Assembly (NCBI GenBank): GCA_015655195.1
Contig: JAATFM010000276.1
Location: 1 to 40,888, forward strand
Source: Terriglobales bacterium
Lineage (GTDB): Bacteria; Acidobacteriota; Terriglobia; Terriglobales; Acidobacteriaceae
Direction of reading: 5' to 3'
Length of the DNA stretch: 40,888 nt
This document shows positions 7,540 through 15,259 of this stretch, piece by piece. The notes below the pieces were generated by a model that made no database searches, was not told where the DNA came from, and saw only the letters and a list, made by a program, of their open reading frames with translations. Numbering within the stretch: position 1 is the first letter of the stretch; each line of letters begins with the position of its first letter. Both the position numbers and the translations under genes were made by a program.

Positions 7540-9084
7540 ATGGCATCTTTCGGAAAGGCCTACGTTCCGCCGAGTGTCAACCAGGTTCCGACGTCGCAGC
7601 GGATAAACAGCAACCTGCCGCCGGGCTCGCACCCTGGGCTGGGCGAGAGAACAGGCGCTCCCAACTCCCGCGAATCGAACTGGGATCTGGTGAAGGGTGT
7701 GCAGAATCCCTTTGGGATCGGTGCGAGCTCCCGGGAATTTGGATTCTGGTTCAACTACTTCTGGAAGGAAGCGGTGGAGACGCCGGCCCTGACTCCGGCG
7801 CAGCAGGTCAAGGTTGCCGAGGCGTACTTCAGCGTCTTCCGCATCATGCCGGGCGGCGCACGCGCGGTTCGGCCGGACTTTGCGGCGCGAGACAATGCGT
7901 TCAAGGAAAATGTGCTCCGGCAGTTGCTCTTGATCGGATTTGAGCGCGTGGCCATCGAAAGGCCGGAGCGGTTCGAGCCGTCGGATGTACCCTTGGCTCC
8001 GGGCAACTTTGGCAGGCCGCCGGCGCCGATGCCCAATGTGATCGTGGACGCCTCGGATCTGAACCTGACGCCGCTGAAGATCGACGGCAAGGAGTGGATC
8101 ATTGGGTTCCGCTGCGACTCGCGCACCTACGAGGAGGTCTACGCGCATCTGGGATTCAATACCAGGGCTCGCTCCACGAATGAAGATCTGCGGAAAAGCT
8201 ACGCGCTGGATCAGCCATGGCATCCGTATGCCAACCCTGTCTATCGCAACTCGCTCTTTTTGCGCCGCGGAACCACGAACCGCGACAACTGCCTGCATAC
8301 GGTGGTGAGCGTGGGTGCGGATTTTCATATGACGGTCCATTTTCCGATCCTGAACGATCCGCTGAATTTCGAGCTCAAGAGCCCCGCCGACCAGCAGTTG
8401 CTGTGCCAAAAGCCGTTTGACGAATGGACGAAGAGCGATATTCATGCGGCGGAGGGGCATCGCCTCAAGCTGCGAGTCATAAAGAATCACTCGGCGAACA
8501 TTGTGGACCGGCTGGAAAAGGACAACCACGTGCATGTGCTTTACCTGAACGGGCTGAAGGGAGTGGACACGGAGAGGCTGATCTCCGGCGCCAACGCATT
8601 TCCGGAGCGCGGGCTGGAGAGTGTGCCGCGGGAGAACCTGCTGGCCGACATCAAGTTTGTGCAGAAGTACTGGTTCAGCGAGCGCATGGGAAAGATCATG
8701 CTCTACGAGGTGGAGTTTGCGCCAATCCGCTGGGTGCCGAGCGAGACGGCGATTGACAAGCTGCTGGGGGCGACGGCCAAGAACGAGATTGCCAGCCGCA
8801 TCCGGAGCGAAATCACGAAGGCGCAGGTGCGGCCCGATATTTGTATGGAAGGGAGGGAACGCGATCAGTACCTTGCCAGCGCGCGCACACGGCTCACACG
8901 CGAAGAGCGGCTGGACGTGATGAAACTGCTGAAGCTCTATTTTGTTGGCAATCCCACGGCCTTGCCCACCGCACAGAAGAACTACGTCAAGAGCCAGCGT
9001 GCACGGCTGGCGGCGAAGATTGACGCATTTGGGATGCTGCAATGGAAGGAGTTGGCGGCAAAGGCAAAGGCGATGGCAACTTAG
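7540..9084 (+). CDS. Unrecognised 514-aa protein; possible R-S-E ADP-ribosyltransferase fold
   Basis: I do not recognise a named family with confidence. The start is solid: AGGAGG at 7526-7531, 8 nt before ATG. There is no signal peptide or membrane helix. Residues 1-60 are Pro/Gly/Ser-rich, 66-150 look helical. From about 185 the pattern recalls cholera/pertussis-type mono-ADP-ribosyltransferases: FRCDSRTYEEV (190-200) against the toxin YRADSRPPDEI, a TVVSVG strand with Ser257, and YEVEFAPIRWVP (389-400), which has ExE (Glu390/Glu392) and a downstream Val-Pro at the same spacing as EQEVSALGGIP of cholera toxin. The gap between Ser257 and the Glu pair is about 80 residues longer than in the toxin. 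The tail (410-514) is Lys/Arg-rich and helical. It stands alone between yceI and serB, with no export signal and no obvious immunity partner. Confidence 0.4.
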   Translation: MASFGKAYVPPSVNQVPTSQRINSNLPPGSHPGLGERTGAPNSRESNWDLVKGVQNPFGIGASSREFGFWFNYFWKEAVETPALTPAQQVKVAEAYFSVFRIMPGGARAVRPDFAARDNAFKENVLRQLLLIGFERVAIERPERFEPSDVPLAPGNFGRPPAPMPNVIVDASDLNLTPLKIDGKEWIIGFRCDSRTYEEVYAHLGFNTRARSTNEDLRKSYALDQPWHPYANPVYRNSLFLRRGTTNRDNCLHTVVSVGADFHMTVHFPILNDPLNFELKSPADQQLLCQKPFDEWTKSDIHAAEGHRLKLRVIKNHSANIVDRLEKDNHVHVLYLNGLKGVDTERLISGANAFPERGLESVPRENLLADIKFVQKYWFSERMGKIMLYEVEFAPIRWVPSETAIDKLLGATAKNEIASRIRSEITKAQVRPDICMEGRERDQYLASARTRLTREERLDVMKLLKLYFVGNPTALPTAQKNYVKSQRARLAAKIDAFGMLQWKELAAKAKAMAT

Positions 9085-9124
9085 CTCCGCCCACCAGCGT
9101 GCGGCTTTATATAGTGAAGTCTGG

Positions 9125-10177
9125 ATGACCGACTCAATCGCAGAACGCGAACGCCACGCGCATCCCCTATTTCTCCTCACCCTGCTTGGCCCGGCAATCA
9201 CCGCCGCGCAGCAGGAGCACATTCGCGGGCTTCTGGCGGCTCACGGCCTCCGCGTGGCACGCGCCGAGCAGCTCACGGCCAGTCTTGAACCCACGAGCGA
9301 GCCCTTCAATGCGGCTCTCGAATGGACGATCGACGGCGAGCCGCCCGACGAGCATAAGCTCGGCGGCCCCAGACTGGACGAGCACGGCCTCCGCGCCGAG
9401 TTCCTGGCTGCCGCCGCCGAGCTATCCATCGACATCGCCTTCCAGCGCGAAAGCGTCTTTCGCCGCGACCGCCGGCTCTTTGCCTTCGACATGGATTCGA
9501 CGCTGATTCAGGGCGAAGTGATTGACGAGCTGGCCCGGCTGGCCGGCGTAGGCGAGCAGGTGGCAAAGATTACGGAAGCCGCCATGCGCGGCGAGCTGAA
9601 CTTCGACGAGAGCTTTACGCGCCGCATGGGCCTGCTGAAAGGCCTGCCCGCAGAGCAGGCGCTGGCGTTGCGCGAGCGGATTCCGCTCTCGCCCGGCGCG
9701 GAGCGGCTGATTCGCACGCTGAAACGGCTCGGCTACCGCACCGCGATTCTCTCGGGAGGGTTCACGTTCTTTGCCCGCTCGCTTCAGGAGCGGCTCGGCA
9801 TCGACGAATTCCACGCCAACGAGCTGGAAATCATGGATGGCAAAGTTACCGGTCGCGTCATTCCGCCCATCGTGAACGGCGCGCGCAAGGCGGCCCTGCT
9901 TGAAGAGATAGCTCGCCGCGAGGGAATCGCTCTCGAACAGGTAGTAGCCGTGGGCGACGGCGCCAACGACCTGCCGATGATGGAGCTGGCCGGCATGGGA
10001 ATCGCCTACCGCGCCAAGCCCGTGGTGCGCGCCAGGGCCGATCACTCGATCTCCGCGCTGGGCCTCGACGGGCTGCTGTACCTGATCGGCGTCAGGGACC
10101 GGGATTTGTCGGCGCATGAGCCGAGCGGATTCCGGCATAGCCCTGATTCGCATCCGGGAAACGCAGAAGAAAATTAG
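9125..10177 (+). CDS. serB: Phosphoserine phosphatase SerB
   Basis: A 350-aa HAD-superfamily enzyme that makes L-serine from phosphoserine. An N-terminal ACT-like regulatory region (about 1-105) precedes the HAD core: motif I FDMDSTLIQGE (Asp nucleophile), helical cap with MRGELNFDESF and R.GLLKGL, motif II ILSGGFTFF, and the motif III/IV region VVAVGDGANDLPMMELAGMGIAYRAKP. All catalytic residues are present. The frame is open to 8942, but that overlaps the preceding gene; the ATG at 9125 gives the normal length. The last 20 residues are polar and atypical. The stop codon TAG (10175-10177) is also the first three bases of the operator for the next gene. No strong Shine-Dalgarno is visible. 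Confidence 0.93.
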   Translation: MTDSIAERERHAHPLFLLTLLGPAITAAQQEHIRGLLAAHGLRVARAEQLTASLEPTSEPFNAALEWTIDGEPPDEHKLGGPRLDEHGLRAEFLAAAAELSIDIAFQRESVFRRDRRLFAFDMDSTLIQGEVIDELARLAGVGEQVAKITEAAMRGELNFDESFTRRMGLLKGLPAEQALALRERIPLSPGAERLIRTLKRLGYRTAILSGGFTFFARSLQERLGIDEFHANELEIMDGKVTGRVIPPIVNGARKAALLEEIARREGIALEQVVAVGDGANDLPMMELAGMGIAYRAKPVVRARADHSISALGLDGLLYLIGVRDRDLSAHEPSGFRHSPDSHPGNAEEN

Positions 10178-10206
10178 TTGTTGCAACGAATTTCTTCCTC
10201 GCGCAT
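10175..10206 (+). promoter_or_regulatory. MarR-like operator/promoter upstream of the pirin gene
   Basis: Exact second copy of TAGTTGTTGCAACGA (10175-10189), followed by TCCTC and GCGCATC at nearly the same distance as in front of yceI. It begins inside the serB stop codon and lies about 107 nt before the pirin start. The shared bases suggest one regulator acting on both genes. Confidence 0.5.
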
Positions 10207-10295
10207 CGAAAGTAAACAGAAGCAGCGAACTCCGAGCCACTTCGTTTACAACGGTCCGTTCGCAACCAGTTTCGTTCGCAAAAAGGAGGCCCACC

Positions 10296-11201
10296 ATGAG
10301 CCTGCGGCCAGTCAAGGAAATCATTCAAACGCAAACCACGCGCGAGGGAGCGGGCGTAAAGCTCGAACGCGCCTTCGGCTTTGGCAAGACGAAGGAGTTC
10401 GACCCGTTTCTGCTCCTCGACGACTTTCGCAACGAGAATCCGCGCGACTATCTGGCTGGATTTCCCTGGCATCCGCACCGCGGCATCGAGACCATCACGT
10501 ATGTGCTGGCCGGCGAGGTGCAGCACGGCGACAGCCTGGGCAACAAGGGCCGCATGACCTCCGGCGACGTGCAGTGGATGACAGCCGGCAGCGGCATTCT
10601 GCATCAGGAGATGCCGAAGGGCGACGAGCAGGGGCGGATGCACGGCTTCCAGCTCTGGGCCAACCTGCCCGCGAGTCTCAAGATGACCGCGCCGCGCTAT
10701 CAGGACATTCCTTCGAGCGCCATTCCGGAGGTCACCGAGGACGACGGCACCCACGCGCGCGTGATTTGCGGCAGCTTCTGGGGCAAGACCGGCCCGGTCG
10801 AAGGCGTAGCTGCCGACCCGCGCTACGTCGATATTTCCGTGCCGCCGGGAAAGAAGAAGCGCATCGCCGTCGAGGTGACGCGCAACGCATTCGCGTATGT
10901 CTTTGCCGGTTCGGGGACCTTCCGCGACGCGAGTGCTCCGCAGGCCGTGCTGACCGAGAGCGGTGCCGATCCGAATGCCGCGCCAATCTACGACGCGAAG
11001 AACCATTCGCTGGTGCTCTTTGATCGCGGCGACGAGATCGTCGTGCAGGCCGGCCCCGAGGGAATCCGCTTCCTGCTCGTCTCCGGCAAGCCGCTCGAAG
11101 AGCCCGTGGCCTGGTACGGTCCGATTGTGATGAACACACAGGCCGAGTTGGAGCAGGCGATGAGCGAGCTACGCATCGGCAGCTTCATCAAGCACCCGTA
11201 A
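10296..11201 (+). CDS. Pirin family protein
   Basis: A 301-aa bicupin. The N-terminal cupin holds the metal site: His59 and His61 in FPWHPHRGIET, then His103 and Glu105 in GSGILHQEMP, equivalent to His56/His58/His101/Glu103 of human pirin. Bacterial pirins include quercetin 2,3-dioxygenases (YhhW) and redox-linked regulators; the exact role cannot be assigned. The start is ATG at 10296 with AAAAGGAGG 6-7 nt upstream. The frame is open to 10116, but that part overlaps serB. It has its own operator-like motif and is followed by a hairpin terminator. The pairing with YceI under one motif suggests an oxidative or electrophile response. Confidence 0.9.
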   Translation: MSLRPVKEIIQTQTTREGAGVKLERAFGFGKTKEFDPFLLLDDFRNENPRDYLAGFPWHPHRGIETITYVLAGEVQHGDSLGNKGRMTSGDVQWMTAGSGILHQEMPKGDEQGRMHGFQLWANLPASLKMTAPRYQDIPSSAIPEVTEDDGTHARVICGSFWGKTGPVEGVAADPRYVDISVPPGKKKRIAVEVTRNAFAYVFAGSGTFRDASAPQAVLTESGADPNAAPIYDAKNHSLVLFDRGDEIVVQAGPEGIRFLLVSGKPLEEPVAWYGPIVMNTQAELEQAMSELRIGSFIKHP

Positions 11202-11223
11202 GCTCGCAAAGCGCATAACGTTC

Positions 11224-11255
11224 AAGCGGCCAGTCCGAATATGGGCTGGCCGCTT
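11224..11255 (+). terminator. Terminator after the pirin gene
   Basis: 13-bp stem AAGCGGCCAGTCC / GGGCTGGCCGCTT with one G-U pair and a 6-nt loop, followed by ctattt. It lies 22 nt after the stop. Confidence 0.65.
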
Positions 11256-11312
11256 CTATTTCACGCAGGTTGTGCTTGGCAGCGGAACCGCGACAGGAGG
11301 ATACTTGTTGGT

Positions 11313-11861
11313 ATGGCAACTCAGCCCATGCACGAACGGTTTGTTTCGGTCGAGGAGTACCTCTCCACGGTCTACGAGCCCGACTGCGAGTATGACAACG
11401 GCGTAGTGGTGGAGCGTAACTTGGGAGAGTTTGAGCACGCGTATCTGCAAACCTTGTTGGCAACTTTATTCACGAACAATATGGATGCCTGGGGCGTCTT
11501 TGGCCTGACCGAACAGCGCGTACAAATCGCCGCGCACAAGTTTTTCGTGCCGGATGTCTGCGTCCTGCGTCTGGGCTCGTCTACGGATGACATTCTCAGC
11601 GAGCCACCGCTGGTGGCCCTTGAGATTCTTTCGCCTGAGGACACGCTGCGCCGCGCAGGAAAGAAAGTTGCCGAGTATCTCGCATTCGGCGTGGAGCATG
11701 TGTGGGTCATCGATCCCAACGCGCGTGTTGCGTATCGCGGAGTTGCAAGCGGCCTTGAGCGCGTGGCCGATGGAGAACTCAGTGTTCCCGGCACGCCGAT
11801 CATCGTTCGCATCGCGGAGTTGTTTGAGAAGCTGGATCGCATCCGCGGCAAACACGCCTAG
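11313..11861 (+). CDS. Uma2 family PD-(D/E)XK nuclease-like protein
   Basis: A 182-aa protein of the Uma2 (DUF820) group, a restriction-endonuclease-like fold that is very abundant in cyanobacteria and some other phyla. The signature core is visible: FVPDVCVL (Asp81), VALEILSPEDTLRRAGKKVAEYLAFGVEHVWVIDP with Glu104 and Lys117/118, the presumed catalytic set. Biological roles are largely unknown. The ATG at 11313 is preceded by AGGAGG at 11295-11300, a wide 12-nt spacing; no other in-frame start lies closer. It converges on gluQ with only 3 bp between the stop codons and no terminator between them. Confidence 0.87.
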   Translation: MATQPMHERFVSVEEYLSTVYEPDCEYDNGVVVERNLGEFEHAYLQTLLATLFTNNMDAWGVFGLTEQRVQIAAHKFFVPDVCVLRLGSSTDDILSEPPLVALEILSPEDTLRRAGKKVAEYLAFGVEHVWVIDPNARVAYRGVASGLERVADGELSVPGTPIIVRIAELFEKLDRIRGKHA

Positions 11862-11864
11862 CGT

Positions 11865-12776
11865 TTACTCCTCCATCGGCACATCGGAAGCCAGCAGCTT
11901 GAGCGGCGTCAATCCGCGCTGGCGCAGGGCGCGGATGCTGAGCGCGTCATGCCGCTTGGCGAGCCGGCGGCCGTTGTGATCGACGATCAGCCGGCAGTGA
12001 TACCATGCGGGCGGCGTGAGACCGAGGGCGCGATAGAGCAGAATCTGCCGCGCTGTTGATTTCAGCAGGTCGGCGCCGCGGACGACCTCGGTAATTTCCA
12101 TCGCCGCATCGTCGGCCACGCAGGCAAGCTGGTAGCTTGCGAGACCGTCGCGCCGCCAGACCAGAAAATCGCCGAAATCCACGCCGGCAACGAATCGCTG
12201 CGGCCCCAGGTTCCGGTCCTCGAACTCGATTGCCTCACCGTCCGGCACGCGGAAGCGCCAATTCACGCCGTCGGGCCGCTCCTCTATTTCAGCCGTTGGG
12301 CCGGGAAGCTGCGCCACGTAGCCCGTGTTGCCGCGGCAGGTGCCGGGATAGAGCGGCTCATCATCGGCATCATCTTCATGCGGCGCGCCGATTGCGGCCT
12401 CAAGGTCCTTGCGCGAGCAGCGACAGGGAAAGAGGTGCCCGCCGCGCAGCAGTTGCCGCCAGACTGCGAGATAGACCGCGCGACGCTTGCTCTGGAGATA
12501 CGGCCCGAATTCTCCACCTATATCGGGGCCCTCCTGCCAGCGAATCCCCAGCCAGCGCAGGTCTTCGTAAGCAGCTTGGGCGTAAACCGCCTTGCTCCGC
12601 TGCGTGTCGAGATCTTCCACACGCATGACGAGTGTGCCGCCGGCCTGACGGGCGCGCTGATAGGCCGTGAAAAATGTTCGCGCATGGCCCAGATGCAGAT
12701 AGCCGGTGGGCGAAGGCGCGAGCCGGCCGCGGTATTCCGAAGCTGTGGGAGTGGAGGAGTTTGCGGGGCTTGCCAT
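11865..12776 (-). CDS. gluQ: Glutamyl-Q tRNA(Asp) synthetase
   Basis: A 303-aa truncated GluRS paralogue that attaches glutamate to the queuosine base at position 34 of tRNA-Asp. It has the class I HIGH-like motif HLGH (28-31) in APSPTGYLHLGHA, the GluQ zinc site Cys118-x-Cys120...Tyr143-x3-Cys147, and a KMSKS-like LAKRHD near residue 272. It lacks the anticodon-binding domain of true GluRS, as expected for a length near 300 aa. An acidic insert (HEDDADDE) sits inside the zinc region. It starts 61 nt after the DUF4252-like gene upstream and could be read through from the sigma operon. Confidence 0.93.
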   Translation of the reverse strand: MASPANSSTPTASEYRGRLAPSPTGYLHLGHARTFFTAYQRARQAGGTLVMRVEDLDTQRSKAVYAQAAYEDLRWLGIRWQEGPDIGGEFGPYLQSKRRAVYLAVWRQLLRGGHLFPCRCSRKDLEAAIGAPHEDDADDEPLYPGTCRGNTGYVAQLPGPTAEIEERPDGVNWRFRVPDGEAIEFEDRNLGPQRFVAGVDFGDFLVWRRDGLASYQLACVADDAAMEITEVVRGADLLKSTARQILLYRALGLTPPAWYHCRLIVDHNGRRLAKRHDALSIRALRQRGLTPLKLLASDVPMEE

Positions 12777-12837
12777 GCTGGCCCGATTCTAGCCACAAGC
12801 TGGCGACGCAGGAATAGCACCTCTGATGCGCGGCGAG

Positions 12838-13341
12838 TTATTCCCCTGCGCCGTTCTGGCTTCCGGCGTGATGTGCGTAATGCCCAATCTCGCTGTCGAC
12901 ATGGCGCGGATCGACGGAGACCTGCACCACGTCGAGCTCGCTGCCATCCTTGTCCACCACAAAGAGCCCCATGCGGTCGCCTTCCGGGCGCATATAAATC
13001 AGCGATTGCTCGCCATGGCCTTTGCTGCTTGTCTCGCGCACCACGAGCTCCCAGCCTGCTCCGAGCTTCGCTTCCATCATGCGGCTCAGTTCATCACCGT
13101 CCATGGGCGCGGTGAAATCATCAAACTCGGCCACGCGGAGATTGGCCGCGGCGCCGTGGCTGGCTCTACGCGCCATGAAGCTGACCAGCCCCATGAATGG
13201 AATGTGTGTGGCGTGGACATGGTACTGCGTCTCGATGGCATTCACTACGCCGTTAAAGCCCGTTTCGCCGCCCCGGGCGAGCACCGCCGTGGGAACCGCA
13301 AGCGCCACCAGGCAGACAGGAATCAAAAGATAGCTTCGCAT
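12838..13341 (-). CDS. Secreted DUF4252-like protein (divergent paralogue)
   Basis: A 167-aa protein with a Sec signal peptide (MRSYLLIPVCLVALAVPTAVLA). It aligns by eye with the upstream DUF4252 protein: WELVVRETSSKGHGEQSLIYMRPEGDRMGLFVVDKDGSELDVVQVSVDP here against WTPMVHERDHKGHETSDILVKL...RGIFIFSAEPKELSIVLILGP there, so the two look like diverged duplicates. The start at 13341 gives a signal peptide and is preceded by ACGGAGACG. The longer open frame to 13512 runs through a palindromic repeat and is rejected. It is the last gene of the ECF sigma operon. The function is unknown. Confidence 0.72.
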   Translation of the reverse strand: MRSYLLIPVCLVALAVPTAVLARGGETGFNGVVNAIETQYHVHATHIPFMGLVSFMARRASHGAAANLRVAEFDDFTAPMDGDELSRMMEAKLGAGWELVVRETSSKGHGEQSLIYMRPEGDRMGLFVVDKDGSELDVVQVSVDPRHVDSEIGHYAHHAGSQNGAGE

Positions 13342-13390
13342 CGCGCGTCTCCGTTTTCTAGAACATTTCTCGTGAAGGTATAAAGGTTCG

Positions 13391-13436
13391 GTGCCCCACC
13401 CTCGCCGCGTTCTTGTTTTTGCGGCCAGGGTGGGAT
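13391..13436 (-). repeat. Palindromic intergenic repeat, copy B
   Basis: Arms CCCACCCTCGCCGC (13395-13408) and GCGGCCAGGGTGGG (13421-13434), a 12-nt loop and one mismatch. This is the only copy inside an apparent operon, between the two DUF4252 genes, where a hairpin could act on the transcript. Confidence 0.85.
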
Positions 13437-13508
13437 ATAAAGCTCCCTCTACAGCAGTAGGAGAACAGCTCTGAATTCCAGTCTGAATTTCCATCGCAAT
13501 TTCCGGTT

Positions 13509-14081
13509 TCACTTACCCTGCGTGGTCTTGCCGCTCTTGCCTGTTGCGCCAATGTTGCCCAAAGAGCCGAGCCCTGCCAGTCCGTGCAGCTTTCCCAGGT
13601 CTTCCATCTTGATAGGGCCGAGGATCAGCACGATCGAAAGCTCCTTTGGTTCCGCGGAGAAGATAAAGATGCCGCGCGGCTCGCCATTCACGAGCTTCAC
13701 CAGGATGTCGCTCGTCTCGTGTCCCTTGTGATCGCGCTCGTGCACCATCGGCGTCCACTCGCTGGTCTGAAAGTAGGAGCGCAGTTTCGCAATCTCCTCT
13801 GGCGTCACCGTACCTTCCTTGTCGAACTCGTAGTCGCGGATATAGATGCCGTCGAGATTCTGGATCAGCTTTTGCGCCTCGGCGTCGTCCTTGTCCTTCT
13901 TGTCCATGAACTTCGCGGCAAAGCCAAGCATCTCCTTGCTCAGCGTCACTTCCGAAACGTCGGAGGCGCGGGCTGCCAGATCCTTTTCCACCTGTGGCGG
14001 AATGGGAAACTGAGGCTGCTGCGCGCTGGCCAAAGCGGCTCCGGCAAAAAGCAGAATTGCGGCTACAAAAATCTTTTTCAT
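13509..14081 (-). CDS. DUF4252 domain secreted protein
   Basis: A 190-aa exported protein: signal peptide MKKIFVAAILLFAGAALASAQ, then an alpha/beta DUF4252 core (EVTLSKEMLGFAAKFM, GIYIRDYEFD, ILVKLVNGEPRGIFIFSAEPKELSIVLILGP) and a Gly-rich tail (residues 165-190). DUF4252 proteins of Bacteroidetes and Acidobacteria are often beside ECF sigma genes; their function is not known. It lies 21 nt downstream of the anti-sigma-like gene and is probably co-transcribed with it. Confidence 0.85.
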   Translation of the reverse strand: MKKIFVAAILLFAGAALASAQQPQFPIPPQVEKDLAARASDVSEVTLSKEMLGFAAKFMDKKDKDDAEAQKLIQNLDGIYIRDYEFDKEGTVTPEEIAKLRSYFQTSEWTPMVHERDHKGHETSDILVKLVNGEPRGIFIFSAEPKELSIVLILGPIKMEDLGKLHGLAGLGSLGNIGATGKSGKTTQGK

Positions 14082-14102
14082 CTTGTCTTACTCCTCTGGG
14101 TC

Positions 14103-14480
14103 TTACTCTTCTGTATCCCGATTGTGTGTGTCCCGGTTGTGCTCGTTCCGGCTGCGAGCCGCCAACCGCATCTCAACGCGATCCAGGGCGCGAGCCGTGA
14201 TGCCAAGCGCCATCATGACCTGTCGCCGGGCCTCTTCGCCCCTGCGCCGCTCTTCCACCCTGCGCCACTGCCACGTGCCCGCGCCGGCCAGAATGCCGAC
14301 CAGTGCCAGCGAGGCGGCAAGCCGCATCCAGACCACCGATCTCGTGCTGTGCCGCGCCTCGATTCGCCGCCGGCGCTCGGCCAGAATCCGGCCCTTCAAT
14401 CCCGGCGGGGCCGGCCGCCGCGTCAGCGCCTCGGCCAGCGCTTCTTCCAACGGGTTTCTACCTTCATGCTTCACGAACAA
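14103..14480 (-). CDS. Single-pass membrane protein, putative anti-sigma factor
   Basis: A 125-aa protein with one hydrophobic helix (about 52-70, RLAASLALVGILAGAGTWQW) between a basic cytoplasmic N-part and a highly charged Arg/Glu-rich C-part ending in an Asn/Arg/Asp/Thr near-repeat. It overlaps the ECF sigma gene by 17 nt, the usual arrangement for a sigma and its membrane anti-sigma. I do not see a zinc HxxxCxxC anti-sigma motif, so the role is inferred from position and topology. Confidence 0.65.
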   Translation of the reverse strand: MFVKHEGRNPLEEALAEALTRRPAPPGLKGRILAERRRRIEARHSTRSVVWMRLAASLALVGILAGAGTWQWRRVEERRRGEEARRQVMMALGITARALDRVEMRLAARSRNEHNRDTHNRDTEE

Positions 14481-14994
14481 ACTCCCGTAAATAACTCTCC
14501 GCCCTGGCCCGCAGCAGCTTCAATCCCCGCTGCAGGTGGCTTTTCACAGTTGCCACCGGCATCTCCAGCGTTCCTGCAATCTCGGCCGGCGTCATCTCCT
14601 CCTGGTAGCGCAGCAGAATCGCCGCGCGCTGCGCCTCGGGGAGCGTGCTGAGCAGCGCTTCGAGCTTTGAACCAAGCCTCGCCTTCGGCAGCGGCAACTG
14701 CCCGTCCGGCTGAAGCCCGTGCCACTCCTCAATCTCCACCCACAGGTCCATGCCTCGCACGCGCCGCCGCCGCATCGAATCCGTCGCCCGGCTCATCGTC
14801 ACGCGCCGGAGCCAGAAGAGCGCATGTTCCGGCGTCTCGATCTTTTGCAAATGCCGGTCCAGTTCCAGAAAAACATCCTGCGCGATCTCCTCGGCCAGCC
14901 CGCGGTCGCCCGTCATCCGCAGCGCCAGCGAAAAGACCATCGACTGGTGCTCGTCCACAAGTTTTTCAAAATCGGGCTTCCATTCGCCGGCCAT
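14464..14994 (-). CDS. ECF RNA polymerase sigma factor
   Basis: A 176-aa sigma-70 family ECF factor. Region 2 covers about 10-80 (DEHQSMVFSLALRMTGDRGLAEEIAQDVFLELDRHL...FWLRRVTMSRATDSMRRRR). Region 4 covers about 116-168 (LPEAQRAAILLRYQEEMTPAEIAGTLEMPVATVKSHLQRGLKLLRA, a helix-turn-helix). Region 3 is absent, as expected. It heads an operon with a membrane anti-sigma-like gene and two DUF4252 genes. A GAAC-N16-CGTA element upstream fits self-transcription. The ATG at 14994 has only a weak ribosome site. Confidence 0.92.
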   Translation of the reverse strand: MAGEWKPDFEKLVDEHQSMVFSLALRMTGDRGLAEEIAQDVFLELDRHLQKIETPEHALFWLRRVTMSRATDSMRRRRVRGMDLWVEIEEWHGLQPDGQLPLPKARLGSKLEALLSTLPEAQRAAILLRYQEEMTPAEIAGTLEMPVATVKSHLQRGLKLLRARAESYLREFVREA

Positions 14995-15049
14995 TGGGTC
15001 GCTTCTACTCTCTTATCCGCACGGAGATGCACTGGAGGATGCAGAGAAG

Positions 15050-15073
15050 TACGCGATAGAAAGAAAAAAGTTC
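15050..15073 (-). promoter_or_regulatory. Candidate ECF-type promoter of the sigma operon
   Basis: On the minus strand GAAC (15070-15073) and CGTA (15050-15053) are separated by exactly 16 nt, the spacing and bases of many ECF promoters (GAAC-N16/17-CGT). The GAAC is followed by a T-rich tract. It lies about 56 nt before the sigma start. Apart from this, 15074-15259 shows nothing I can name. Confidence 0.5.
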
Positions 15074-15259
15074 GGGCGCGAGGCGTGGGACAGGCCCCAT
15101 GCGGTGTCGGATGAATCAAAACGGTGAGATTTTGGTGCCGCGCAGAACAGGCAGGGACTAAAAAAACAGCCTTATTATGGCCGCTTTCGGCACAACTGGA
15201 GTCGTGCCCGGTTACAAAACCGTTCAGGACTGCATTCTCCACACGCGGGGACGAAGCAA

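Noticed and set aside
12838..13512. 224-aa version of the DUF4252 paralogue
   Set aside because: The extra N-terminus translates repeat B (YPTLAAKTRTRRGWGT), an artefact seen wherever a frame reads through this palindrome. The signal peptide starts at 13341.
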